Made by a program: the position numbers and the translations under genes. Below the pieces are notes generated by a model. The model made no database searches, was not told the DNA's origin, and was given only the letters and a program-made list of their open reading frames with translations. This document shows positions 32,328-40,374 of a DNA stretch of 64,000 bases, one piece after another. The DNA is from an uncultured Christensenellaceae bacterium. GTDB lineage: Bacteria > Bacillota > Clostridia > Christensenellales > Borkfalkiaceae. The stretch's first letter is position 1, and each line of letters begins with the position of its first letter. The stretch is from contig CAJUOY010000006.1 of assembly GCA_910588645.1 (NCBI GenBank), forward strand, positions 1 through 64,000, given 5' to 3'.

Positions 32328-33473
32328 ATGGCGGATAAGAAGAACTATTACGACGTTCTGGGAGTGTCTAAAACTGCAACTCAGGACGAAATAAAGTCGG
32401 CATACAGAAAGCTTGCCAAACAGTATCACCCCGACTTTCACCCGGGCGACGCGGCGGCTGCGGAAAAGTTCAAAGAGATAAACGAAGCAAACGAAACGCT
32501 TTCCGACGAAAATAAGCGCAAGCAATACGACTTCGGTTTAGAGCATCCCGGGATGGGCGGAAACCCGTTCGGCGGCGGGGGCTTCAGCGGTTTCGGCGGC
32601 GGAATGGGCGGCTTCGAGGACATTATAAATTCGGTGTTCGGCGGCGGCTTCGGCGGACGCACAGAGCGCGCAAGGCCGCGCGGGGCGGACGTTCAGCACA
32701 CTATCAATCTTTCCTTCCTCGACGCGATTAAAGGCTGTACCAAGACGGTCAGCTATATGCGGAACGAGCCCTGCGCTTCCTGCGCGGGTACGGGCGCAAA
32801 GGACGGAAAGGCCTTTCAGAACTGTCAGCGTTGCGGCGGTTCGGGTAGGGTAAAGTTCCAGCAGGATACTATTTTCGGCAGAACCATTCAGGTAGGCGCG
32901 TGTCCCGATTGCGGCGGCACGGGCAAAAAAATACTGGACAGATGTCCCGATTGCAAGGGTAAAGGTTATCAGCGTAAGGAGACCAGCTTCGCTATAAATA
33001 TTCCCGCGGGCGTCGACCGCGACAGTAGCTTAAGAAAGCGAGGTTTCGGTCAGGCGGCAGGCAACGGCGGGGAAAACGGAGACCTCTACATTTACTTTCA
33101 GATTGAACCTCATAAACTTTTGCACCGTGAGGACAGGGATTTGTACGTTACCGTTCCCATATCTTACAAAACTGCGGTTGAGGGCGGCAAAATTTTTGTC
33201 CCCGGCATTGACGACGTTATGGAACTGACTATCCCCGAATGCACTCCGTCGGGCACGCGCTTCTGTATGCGCGGAAAGGGAGTAAAAACCGTTCAAGGTA
33301 CGGGCAATCTGTACGTTACAGTGGAGATAGACGTGCCCTCGAAGTTATCTCGTGATCAACATAAAAAGTTGGGCGATTATGAGGACAGCGTTCCTTTGAA
33401 GTCCTGCGGAAAGATGAACAAGTATTCCGACTTGGTTTCCGCACTGTACGGAAAGAAAATTGATAAACAATAA
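32328..33473 (+). CDS. dnaJ: Molecular chaperone DnaJ (Hsp40)
   Basis: A 381-residue type I DnaJ: J domain with HPD (YHPDFHP), a Gly/Phe-rich linker (GGGGFSGFGGGMGGFEDI), and four zinc-binding CxxCxGxG repeats (CASCAGTG, CQRCGGSG, CPDCGGTG, CPDCKGKG). The C-terminal substrate-binding domains follow. It stimulates DnaK ATPase. Ribosome site AAGGA precedes ATG 32328. It ends the heat-shock operon. Confidence 0.97.
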   Translation: MADKKNYYDVLGVSKTATQDEIKSAYRKLAKQYHPDFHPGDAAAAEKFKEINEANETLSDENKRKQYDFGLEHPGMGGNPFGGGGFSGFGGGMGGFEDIINSVFGGGFGGRTERARPRGADVQHTINLSFLDAIKGCTKTVSYMRNEPCASCAGTGAKDGKAFQNCQRCGGSGRVKFQQDTIFGRTIQVGACPDCGGTGKKILDRCPDCKGKGYQRKETSFAINIPAGVDRDSSLRKRGFGQAAGNGGENGDLYIYFQIEPHKLLHREDRDLYVTVPISYKTAVEGGKIFVPGIDDVMELTIPECTPSGTRFCMRGKGVKTVQGTGNLYVTVEIDVPSKLSRDQHKKLGDYEDSVPLKSCGKMNKYSDLVSALYGKKIDKQ

Positions 33474-33479
33474 AATATC

Positions 33480-33517
33480 GGGCGAGACTGCGAAATTTCC
33501 GCGGTCCCGCCTTTAAA
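33480..33517 (+). terminator. Terminator after dnaJ
   Basis: Imperfect stem GGCGAGACTGCG/CGCGGTCCCGCC (33481-33492, 33500-33511) with one mismatch and one G-U pair, followed by TTTAAATTATT. Confidence 0.7.
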
Positions 33518-33529
33518 TTATTAGTATAT

Positions 33530-33735
33530 TGTGGATAACCGTAAAAAATTACTTATTTTTGTACAAAAATATACGAGTTATCCACTTAAAGTTATACACA
33601 TTTTGCTGTTGAAAAGGTTTAATTCACAATAAATGCATAAAAGTTATCCACACATTATTAACATTTAATAAAATAGGATATAAAACTGTCTTTTTTCGAC
33701 ATAATTTTTAATTATACGCATAAAAGTTATCCACA
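33530..33735. promoter_or_regulatory. DnaA-box cluster in AT-rich intergenic DNA
   Basis: Five boxes within 206 bp. TTATCCACA is perfect at 33530-33538 (minus), 33644-33652 (plus) and 33727-33735 (plus). TTATCCACT is at 33578-33586 and TTATACACA at 33592-33600 (both plus). The last two perfect boxes sit in an 18-bp direct repeat GCATAAAAGTTATCCACA (33635-33652, 33718-33735). The 436-bp gap between dnaJ and the MATE gene has no coding frame. It could be a replication origin, a DnaA-titrating or reactivating locus, or a DnaA-regulated promoter region; dnaA is not in the window. Confidence 0.75.
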
Positions 33736-33798
33736 AATGAATAAAATAAACTATTGAACCGAATAAACATTCAATTCGTCATAAACATTGTTTTAGCG

Positions 33799-33827
33799 TT
33801 GACATTAAAGGCTTTTTAATATATAAT
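33799..33827 (+). promoter_or_regulatory. Promoter of the MATE exporter gene
   Basis: TTGACA (33799-33804), 17-bp spacer, TATAAT (33822-33827); start near 33834. Confidence 0.9.
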
Positions 33828-33857
33828 TCAGTAAGAAATAGTATTTGACTTTTTTCG

Positions 33858-33889
33858 CACCCCGCGGATATTCCGCGCGGCGCTTTTTT
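33858..33889 (+). terminator. Leader terminator (attenuator candidate) before the MATE gene
   Basis: A 12-position stem with 10 pairs (GCACCCCGCGGA with TCCGCGCGGCGC, loop TAT) followed by TTTTTT. It lies between the promoter and ATG 33910, so transcripts would stop after about 55 nt unless read-through is allowed. Confidence 0.7.
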
Positions 33890-33909
33890 AATAGGACGGA
33901 AAGCTATTT

Positions 33910-35295
33910 ATGAGGATAGGTCTGCACGAGCATTTTACTTTAAAAAAATTGTTAGTATTCGTATTGCCTTCCATAGTAATGATGGTGTTCACAAGCATTT
34001 ATTCTGTTGTGGACGGTCTTTTCGTTGCCAATTTTGCGGGCGAAGAGGCGGTTGCGGCTATAAATCTTATATATCCGTTGTTTATGGTTTTCGGCTCTAT
34101 AGGCTTTATGATAGGCGCGGGCGGAAGCGCATTGGTCTCCAAGACTTTGGGCGAAGGGGACAGGGACAAGGCGAACAGATACTTTTCTATGCTGGTGTGT
34201 CTCACGGGCGGTATAGGCGTATTGATTGCGGTAGGCGGGCAATTTGCCGTAGAACCCGTAGCAAGATTGCTTGGGGCAAACGATGAACCTATTTTCGGAT
34301 ATTGTGTAATTTACGGAAGAATAATTCTCGGTACACAGCCTTTCTTTATTTTACAGAACATCTTCCAAAGCTTTTTCGTAACAGCGGAAAAGCCCCGTCT
34401 CGGACTTGTTGCAACCGCCTCGGCAGGAATACTCAATATGGTGCTTGACGCCGTGTTCGTTGCGGGGTGCGGCTGGGGGCTTACGGGCGCGGCCGTCGCC
34501 ACTGCGATCAGTCAAGTATACGGCGGAGTATTGCCCATAATCTATTTCCTTTCCAAAAACAACAGCTTATTGAAGCTTACCAAATTCAGGTTTTACGGAA
34601 AAGCCTTTTTAAAGGCCTGTACAAACGGTTCGTCTGAGTTCTTTTCCAACGTCTCTTCCGCGGTAGTGGTTATACTGTATAATTTCCAGATACAGGCGAT
34701 ATTGGGCGACGAACTGGGTAAATCGGGCGTTGCGGCATACGGTTCCATAATGTATATCGCTATGATTTTCTTTTCTATGTTTATGGGCTACGCCGTAGGA
34801 AGCGCTCCGCTTATGGGGTATAATTACGGCGCGGGCAACCGTACGGAGATGAAAAACCTCTATAAGAAGGGTATGCTGATAATGCTTGTGACGGGACTGT
34901 CTATGTTCGGGCTATCGGAAGCATTGGCGTATCCGTTTATGAAGATATTCGGTTATAAGCAGGAAGTATTCGAAATGGCTTTAAGGGGCTTCAGAATTTA
35001 TTCCGTAGTATTCCTTATGTGCGGGTTCAATATTTACGGCTCTGCGCTGTTCACTTCACTGAATAACGGACTTATCTCCGCGCTTATTTCGTTTATGCGA
35101 TCGGTAGTATTTCAAATTACGGCGGTAATGGTTTTACCGATATTTATGGGACTGGACGGCGTATGGTCGGCCGCGATAGTCGCAGACGTGCTGTCGCTGT
35201 TGCTTACGGTGATATTTATGGTCGCCTATCATAAGCGATACGGCTATTACGGAAAAGAAAAATTGTGTGATGAAAATAAAAAGAGCGGCGTTTAA
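33910..35295 (+). CDS. MATE family efflux transporter
   Basis: A 461-residue protein with 12 predicted membrane segments in two homologous halves. Family motifs include FVLPSIVMMVFTSIYSVVDG near the N-terminus and YNYGAGN in the second half. MATE pumps expel cationic drugs or metabolites using Na+ or H+; the sodium-pumping ATPase downstream makes Na+ coupling plausible (inference). The gene is controlled by a strong promoter with a terminator in its leader. GGACGGAAAG, 7-16 bases upstream of the ATG, is a moderate ribosome site. Confidence 0.92.
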   Translation: MRIGLHEHFTLKKLLVFVLPSIVMMVFTSIYSVVDGLFVANFAGEEAVAAINLIYPLFMVFGSIGFMIGAGGSALVSKTLGEGDRDKANRYFSMLVCLTGGIGVLIAVGGQFAVEPVARLLGANDEPIFGYCVIYGRIILGTQPFFILQNIFQSFFVTAEKPRLGLVATASAGILNMVLDAVFVAGCGWGLTGAAVATAISQVYGGVLPIIYFLSKNNSLLKLTKFRFYGKAFLKACTNGSSEFFSNVSSAVVVILYNFQIQAILGDELGKSGVAAYGSIMYIAMIFFSMFMGYAVGSAPLMGYNYGAGNRTEMKNLYKKGMLIMLVTGLSMFGLSEALAYPFMKIFGYKQEVFEMALRGFRIYSVVFLMCGFNIYGSALFTSLNNGLISALISFMRSVVFQITAVMVLPIFMGLDGVWSAAIVADVLSLLLTVIFMVAYHKRYGYYGKEKLCDENKKSGV

Positions 35296-35307
35296 CCGCT
35301 CTTTTTT
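35279..35307. terminator. Bidirectional terminator overlapping the MATE stop codon
   Basis: AAGAGCGG/CCGCTCTT (35281-35288, 35296-35303) with T-runs on both strands. It serves the MATE gene and the convergent ABC importer operon. Confidence 0.92.
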
Positions 35308-35311
35308 ATTT

Positions 35312-36232
35312 TTAAAGCACCTTGGATAAGAAGTCTTTAAGTCTCTCGTTTTCAGGCGCTCCGAATATCTGATCGGGCGTGCCCTGCTCCAGTATTTTTC
35401 CGCCGTCCATAAAGAAAACTCTTGTTGCAACCTCGCGCGCAAAACCCATTTCGTGAGTCACTATCACCATAGTCATACCCTCGGTAGCAAGTTCTTTAAT
35501 GAGTTGCAGAACTTCGCCGACCATTTCGGGATCAAGGGCGGAGGTGGGTTCGTCGAAGAGCATTACCTTGGGATTCATCGCCAGCGCGCGCACTATGGCT
35601 ATACGCTGTCTTTGTCCGCCCGAAAGGGTGGAAGGATAGACGTCGGCTTTTTCTTCCAACCCGATACGTTTTAAAAGGCGCATTGCATTCTGTTTAGCAT
35701 CGTCTTTTATTTTTGCTTTCGTCGTTTGAAGGGGCAGAACGGGGAGTTTATTATCCTTTTTTCTGAAAAGGTTTAAAAATTTAATCTTAAAATTTTCCCG
35801 TTTTTGTTTGTTTAATTCGCGGATGCCTATGTGTAAGGGCGCGAGAGTGATGTTTTTGAGAACGGTCATATTGTTGAACAGGTTGAACTGCTGAAATACC
35901 ATTCCCATACGTCTGCGCTGAACGTTGATGTTCACTTTGAGATCGCATAGATTGTTTCCCTCGAAAAAGACGTATCCGTCGGTAGGATCTTCCAACACGT
36001 TTAGACAGCGTAAAAAAGTACTTTTTCCGCTTCCTGAAGGACCTATTATCGCAATTTTTTCCCCGTTAAAAATCTTTTCCGATATACCGTCCAAAACTTT
36101 GAGTTTGCCGTATTCCTTGGTAAGGTGCTGTACTTCGAGGAGGGCGTTCACATCGTAAGGCTCTACGGGAGTCTTGCGCTTGTTCTGAAATTTAGGAGTG
36201 TAGATTTTTTCCTTTTTAACTGCGCTTTTCAT
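35312..36232 (-). CDS. Polar amino acid ABC transporter, ATP-binding protein
   Basis: A 306-residue GlnQ/HisP-type ATPase: Walker A GPSGSGKST (64-72), signature LSGGQRQR (203-210), Walker B VMLFDEPTS and His260 of the H-loop. It is unusual in having a 30-residue N-terminal extension and an insertion of about 40 mostly basic residues (about 136-176) between the Q-loop region and the helical domain; typical GlnQ is near 240 residues. Its start overlaps the permease 3' end by 17 bases, the last gene of a three-gene importer operon. Confidence 0.93.
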   Translation of the reverse strand: MKSAVKKEKIYTPKFQNKRKTPVEPYDVNALLEVQHLTKEYGKLKVLDGISEKIFNGEKIAIIGPSGSGKSTFLRCLNVLEDPTDGYVFFEGNNLCDLKVNINVQRRRMGMVFQQFNLFNNMTVLKNITLAPLHIGIRELNKQKRENFKIKFLNLFRKKDNKLPVLPLQTTKAKIKDDAKQNAMRLLKRIGLEEKADVYPSTLSGGQRQRIAIVRALAMNPKVMLFDEPTSALDPEMVGEVLQLIKELATEGMTMVIVTHEMGFAREVATRVFFMDGGKILEQGTPDQIFGAPENERLKDFLSKVL

Positions 36233-36908
36233 TTCTCTTGAACCTCCTTTCTATCAGTCTGATTATAACCGTTACTATTAAAATCAGCACGAAATAAATC
36301 AAAGCCAGGGTTATATACGGTACGAAATATTCGAATGTCGAGTCCGCAATGGCTTTAAACGCTCTCGTAAGATCGCAAAGTCCTATGACGCTGACGATAG
36401 AAGTCTCCTTTAAAAGGGAAATAAACTCGTTGCCGATAGTGGGCACGACGTTTTTGATCGCCTGCGGAAGAACCACGCGCACCATAGTTACGGGGAAACT
36501 CAAACCAAGCGAACGTCCGGCTTCCATTTGCCCCTTGTCTACGCTTGTTATTCCGCTGCGGATTATTTCCGCCATATACGCGCCGCTGTTCAAACCGAAG
36601 ATCAAAGATACCTCTGCGACCGGGGGGATTTTCACGCTTATGAATACGGCGAAGTGTAGGAGCAGCAGTTGCACCATCATAGGGGTTCCGCGGAATATCG
36701 CAATATAGAGATCGGTAATTCTTTTTAAAATCTTAACTACGACGTTTTCCTGGGGGATTATTTGAATTGTGGCCAGTATGCAACCTATAAAAAATCCGAG
36801 TAAAAGACCGAACACGGCGATTAAAGCCGTGTTCTGCAATCCTTCGAGAACGGTTTGAAAGGTTCCCGGGTTGGTAAATCTGTTCCAGAAAATTTCAAAA
36901 TTACTCAT
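36216..36908 (-). CDS. Polar amino acid ABC transporter permease (HisM/GlnP family)
   Basis: A 230-residue permease with about five membrane helices and the EAA-like loop EAGRSLGLSFPVTMVRVVLPQ, which docks the ATPase. The N-terminal segment 'GLQNTALIAVFGLLLG' and 'IFRGTPMMVQLLLLHF' are typical of the three-gene glutamine/histidine uptake systems. It lies two bases after the binding-protein gene and overlaps the ATPase gene. Confidence 0.94.
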   Translation of the reverse strand: MSNFEIFWNRFTNPGTFQTVLEGLQNTALIAVFGLLLGFFIGCILATIQIIPQENVVVKILKRITDLYIAIFRGTPMMVQLLLLHFAVFISVKIPPVAEVSLIFGLNSGAYMAEIIRSGITSVDKGQMEAGRSLGLSFPVTMVRVVLPQAIKNVVPTIGNEFISLLKETSIVSVIGLCDLTRAFKAIADSTFEYFVPYITLALIYFVLILIVTVIIRLIERRFKRNEKRS

Positions 36909-36910
36909 AA

Positions 36911-37765
36911 TTACTTATTCATACTTTTTACGATCATAAGAGAGGGCTGTTTGTCGAGCATAACGGCGTTTAATTTACCGTTGCGTAAATCCATCATTGC
37001 AAGCGCGCCCGTGTTAAGACCTTTGGTTTTAAGATTTTTAAATCCGGGATAATCGAATGCTTCGTCGCCGAAGGAATACATATAACCAGTTGTTCCCGCC
37101 TGAGTACCTATTATATAATTTTCATTTTGTTTTTTCAATATATCTTCTACTTCCTGCGCGGTAGTGCAGTTGTCAAAGGTAGTATCGCTTTCAAGCACGG
37201 TAAGCACCTGAGCGGAAGTATAGTAGCCCGTTGTAAAATCAACCTGTTCCTTGCGGGTTTCGTTGACGGTTATGCCCGCCATTCCTATCGCGCAAACACC
37301 CTTTTGCACGTTCGGAATAATAGAGTCGAAATCCATATCGCTTATGTAAAGAGTTTTGCCAAGCTTCTTTGCTATGTTATAGGCAATCTCGATATCTACC
37401 CCCACAAACGCGCTATTATCGTTATAGGATTCGAAGGGGGGAAAGTATGCGTTGGTTGCAACGACAAAGTCATTGCTCTGAGCGGAGGCGGTTTTATTGG
37501 TATAACTGAAATCGGCTTCTCCGCTGAAATATGAGTTTATAAGAGCGTCAAGCGAGCCGTCGTTCTTCCATTCGGCTAAAAATCCATTTATCTGATCTAA
37601 GAGCTCTCCGTTGTTCTTGGAAACGGCAAAAGCGTACTCTTCGCTTGTCAGTTCTATGTCTATGACCTTCAATTTGGCGCCGCTGTTGCCCGAACAGGCG
37701 GAAGCGGAAATAAGACAGGCGGCGGACATTGCGCAAGCTGCGACGGAAAGTAATGCTTTTTTCAT
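36911..37765 (-). CDS. Amino acid ABC transporter substrate-binding lipoprotein, apparently circularly permuted
   Basis: A 284-residue lipoprotein (Cys24). Residues ~100-275 are the SBP_bac_3 domain (VVATNAYFPPFESYND, GVDIEIAYNIAKKLGK, MAGITVNETRKEQVDFT). The chain ends right after NAVMLDKQPSLMIVKSMNK. The element that normally follows there is instead at the N-terminus, residues 33-80: an IDIELTSEEYAFAV strand and the LLDQINGFL...DGSLDALINSYF helix. Order of fold elements is therefore permuted. AGAGG precedes the ATG. The substrate is an amino acid of unknown type. Confidence 0.9.
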   Translation of the reverse strand: MKKALLSVAACAMSAACLISASACSGNSGAKLKVIDIELTSEEYAFAVSKNNGELLDQINGFLAEWKNDGSLDALINSYFSGEADFSYTNKTASAQSNDFVVATNAYFPPFESYNDNSAFVGVDIEIAYNIAKKLGKTLYISDMDFDSIIPNVQKGVCAIGMAGITVNETRKEQVDFTTGYYTSAQVLTVLESDTTFDNCTTAQEVEDILKKQNENYIIGTQAGTTGYMYSFGDEAFDYPGFKNLKTKGLNTGALAMMDLRNGKLNAVMLDKQPSLMIVKSMNK

Positions 37766-37805
37766 ATTTTTAACCTCTTTTATTGAATTTCATTTTGTGA
37801 TTAAA

Positions 37806-37834
37806 AATATATCACGTGCATAAAAATAAATCAA
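37806..37834 (-). promoter_or_regulatory. Promoter of the amino acid ABC importer operon
   Basis: Minus strand TTGATT (37834-37829), 17-bp spacer, TATATT (37811-37806). The remaining intergenic DNA to 38000 is AT-rich and holds a repeated TTTTTGTGAATAA (37865-37877, 37896-37908) of unknown meaning. Confidence 0.7.
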
Positions 37835-38000
37835 CTGTTTTTATATAGAAATTATTTTTATACATTTTTGTGAATAAATTTTCATTTTAGGCTAATTTTT
37901 GTGAATAACACACAGCCTTTAATCCAACCGTTTAATTTGGGTGCGGGTATGTCGAAAAAATGAAAATATTGTAAAATAACGCACAGTTTCTGATAAGTAC

Positions 38001-38029
38001 TTGCAAAATTTACCTTTATATGGTAAAAT
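38001..38029 (+). promoter_or_regulatory. Promoter of the V-type ATPase operon, extended -10
   Basis: TTGCAA (38001-38006), 17-bp spacer ending TGG, TAAAAT (38024-38029), 38 bases before the first start codon. Confidence 0.8.
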
Positions 38030-38066
38030 GTTTTAGATTTAATCGCAATTCATTTTGGGAAGATAT

Positions 38067-38384
38067 ATGAACGATATTATACAGTCGATAACCGAGGCGG
38101 AAAACAGGGCTTCGGAAATAAAGGCTAAGGCTTTGGAAAGGGCAACGGAAATTTCCGCTGCGGCAGAGGAGAAGTGCGCGCGCATTGCAAAGGAGTGCGC
38201 CACGGACTGTAAAATTATGCGCGAGACGGCCGTAAACAACGCCGTTAAGGACGCGGAAGCTCAGTATGATCTTGCCATAGAAAAAAAGACGGCGGAAAGC
38301 AGAGCTTACGCCGACGCTCTTATAAAAAAATCCGGACCTGTTGCGGCCGAAATAGCGGGGAGAATAGTGCGTGGCAGTTGCTGA
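38067..38384 (+). CDS. V-type ATPase peripheral stalk subunit (G/H-like)
   Basis: A 105-residue protein that is almost entirely alpha-helical and rich in Ala, Glu and Lys, as expected for the stator subunit that pairs with subunit E. ATG 38067 is chosen; GGGA lies upstream, and the in-frame TTG at 38055 has no ribosome site. It is the first gene of the operon and its end overlaps the subunit I gene. Named by position and composition; sequence identity in this family is low. Confidence 0.8.
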   Translation: MNDIIQSITEAENRASEIKAKALERATEISAAAEEKCARIAKECATDCKIMRETAVNNAVKDAEAQYDLAIEKKTAESRAYADALIKKSGPVAAEIAGRIVRGSC

Positions 38385-40374
38385 AATGCGAAAACTCAAT
38401 CTCGTCGCCATGTCGTACGACAGGGACGAAATCCTCAACGCGTTGCAGCGTACGGGCGCGGCCGAAATAAAGAGCCATACCTGTACGGAAAATGCCGTGC
38501 CGCTCGAACTTGACGGTTCGGCGCTTAGCGAAGCGGCGGCGCGCACGGAGAGAGCCCTGGAAATACTCGAGGCCGGGATTGACGAATACAACAAGGAAAA
38601 TAAAATAAAGACCGACGATCTGAAAAACGGGTTTACGGTAACTTATTCGGAGTTTATGTCGGCGGGATATTCCAAGGAGCGCGCGGACGCGGTTACCGAG
38701 CGCATTTTTTCGTTGGATGCCGAAAGAAAAATGTTGACGGGGCGCATATCCAAGCTCGGCGAGGACTTGGCTTCCGCTACGATATATTCAAAACTTTTGA
38801 GGCCTTTTTCGGATTACAGAGATAGGTCGCGCGTCAGGGTGAGGCTGGGCGTAATTTCATCTGCGGCAGCGGAAAATTTAAACGCGCTGTCCGCGGACGA
38901 GCCGTTTGCTTTCGAAGTATTGAATGTCGAGGACGGCAATTCGCTTATCGCCTGCGCGTTTCATAAATTTTTTGAAGGTGATAACGCGCTGGGCGCGTTG
39001 AACTTTGCGCAGTGTCCCTATTCGGAAGGGACGGGCGCGGGGCTCTGCGAAAAATACCGCGCGGAAAGAGAGGAAGCCAAGGCAAGACTTAAAGAGATAG
39101 CTAACGAATTTAAAGAGCTTGGCGAAGAAATCAAAACTTTAAAAATATATTGCGACTATCTTTTGTTCGAGCTTGAAAAACTCAATGCCGGCGGAAAGAT
39201 GCTGAAAACGGACGCGACCTTTTTGTTGGAAGCCTATGTGCCCAAGACTGCGGAACAGGCGGTCGGCGGGGCTCTCGACGAGGTTTCTTCCGCTGTGTAT
39301 TACGAGTTTTCCGATCCCGGCGAGGACGAAATGCCGCCCACGCTCTATAAAAACAATAAAGTAGTGGAAAACTTTGAAACTATAACCAATATGTATTCGC
39401 CCGTCAACGCGCGGGAATTCGATCCGAATGCGGTTATGGCCTTTTTTTACAGCCTGTTCCTCGGTTTTATAATGGGGGACGTCGGCTACGGCGCCATAAT
39501 GTTCCTGGGCGGCGGATTCGTCTATTTTAAAAAGCGCGGAGAGGACGGAGGTTTAAAAAGACTTGCGGGCGTGTTTGCGATAGGCGGCATATTTGCGATT
39601 ATCTGGGGATTTTTATTCAACTCGATATTCGGGATACCTATGTTTGCAAGCTCAATAATTCCCGACGCGCAACGCAGCCGTTGGAGTCTTATGGGTATAC
39701 AAGTGCCGTCGGTACTTTTGATAAGTCTCGAAGTGGGCGTGTGTCATCTGATGGTCGGATATATTTGCCGCGCCGTTCAATGTATGCGCCGCGGACAGTT
39801 CTGGGACGGAATATTCGAGGGCCTCGTATGGGCGGTATTTTCGATAGGCGTAGGCCTTGCGATTGCGGGGCTTATAGACGAAGCCGAAATGCCTATGCTT
39901 GCCTACGTCGGCGGTATTACGGCGGGAGCTATGCTTGTCGTCGCTATGCTGACCGCAGGGAGAAAGGAAAAACTTTTGGGTAAGTTTACAAAGGGCTTCG
40001 GCGCGGCTTACGGCATAATAAACTATGCTTCCGATATTCTCAGTTACGCAAGGTTATACGGACTTATGCTTTCGGGCGCGGTCATAGCGCAGATCATATC
40101 GGGTTATGCAGTGACGGGAATGAACGGCAGTACGGGATTTTTAATGAGCGGCAACCCCGCGCTAATAATTTTGGGCGTGATACTTCTCATAGTGGGACAC
40201 ACTTTCAATCTTGCGATAGGTCTTTTAGGCGCGTATATACACGACGCAAGGTTACAGTACGTTGAATTTTACGGAAGATTTTTTGAGGGCGAGGGCGAGC
40301 TTTTTGCCCCGCTCGGCAGTAATCATAAATTTATAAAACTTGAAAAAGTAACAACAAACGGAGGTTTTTTATGA
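38371..40374 (+). CDS. ntpI: V-type ATP synthase subunit I
   Basis: A 667-residue subunit I (subunit a homologue): a cytoplasmic N-terminal half with coiled coils (1-330) and a membrane half of about 7-8 helices beginning MYSPVNAREFDPNAVMAFFYSLFLGFIMGDVGYG. This last motif and SYARLYGLMLSGAVIA are family hallmarks; the arginine in YARLYG is the channel arginine that interacts with the rotor glutamate. Start GTG 38371 overlaps the preceding gene by 14 bases and is consistent with the family N-terminus. It forms the ion path with NtpK. Confidence 0.95.
   Translation: MAVAEMRKLNLVAMSYDRDEILNALQRTGAAEIKSHTCTENAVPLELDGSALSEAAARTERALEILEAGIDEYNKENKIKTDDLKNGFTVTYSEFMSAGYSKERADAVTERIFSLDAERKMLTGRISKLGEDLASATIYSKLLRPFSDYRDRSRVRVRLGVISSAAAENLNALSADEPFAFEVLNVEDGNSLIACAFHKFFEGDNALGALNFAQCPYSEGTGAGLCEKYRAEREEAKARLKEIANEFKELGEEIKTLKIYCDYLLFELEKLNAGGKMLKTDATFLLEAYVPKTAEQAVGGALDEVSSAVYYEFSDPGEDEMPPTLYKNNKVVENFETITNMYSPVNAREFDPNAVMAFFYSLFLGFIMGDVGYGAIMFLGGGFVYFKKRGEDGGLKRLAGVFAIGGIFAIIWGFLFNSIFGIPMFASSIIPDAQRSRWSLMGIQVPSVLLISLEVGVCHLMVGYICRAVQCMRRGQFWDGIFEGLVWAVFSIGVGLAIAGLIDEAEMPMLAYVGGITAGAMLVVAMLTAGRKEKLLGKFTKGFGAAYGIINYASDILSYARLYGLMLSGAVIAQIISGYAVTGMNGSTGFLMSGNPALIILGVILLIVGHTFNLAIGLLGAYIHDARLQYVEFYGRFFEGEGELFAPLGSNHKFIKLEKVTTNGGFL

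Noticed and set aside
37865..37908. TTATTCACA boxes (minus strand) at 37869-37877 and 37900-37908 as a second DnaA cluster
   Set aside because: They match only the relaxed TTATNCACA consensus, lie in AT-rich DNA, and the same 9-mer also occurs alone at 3503-3511, so chance is likely.
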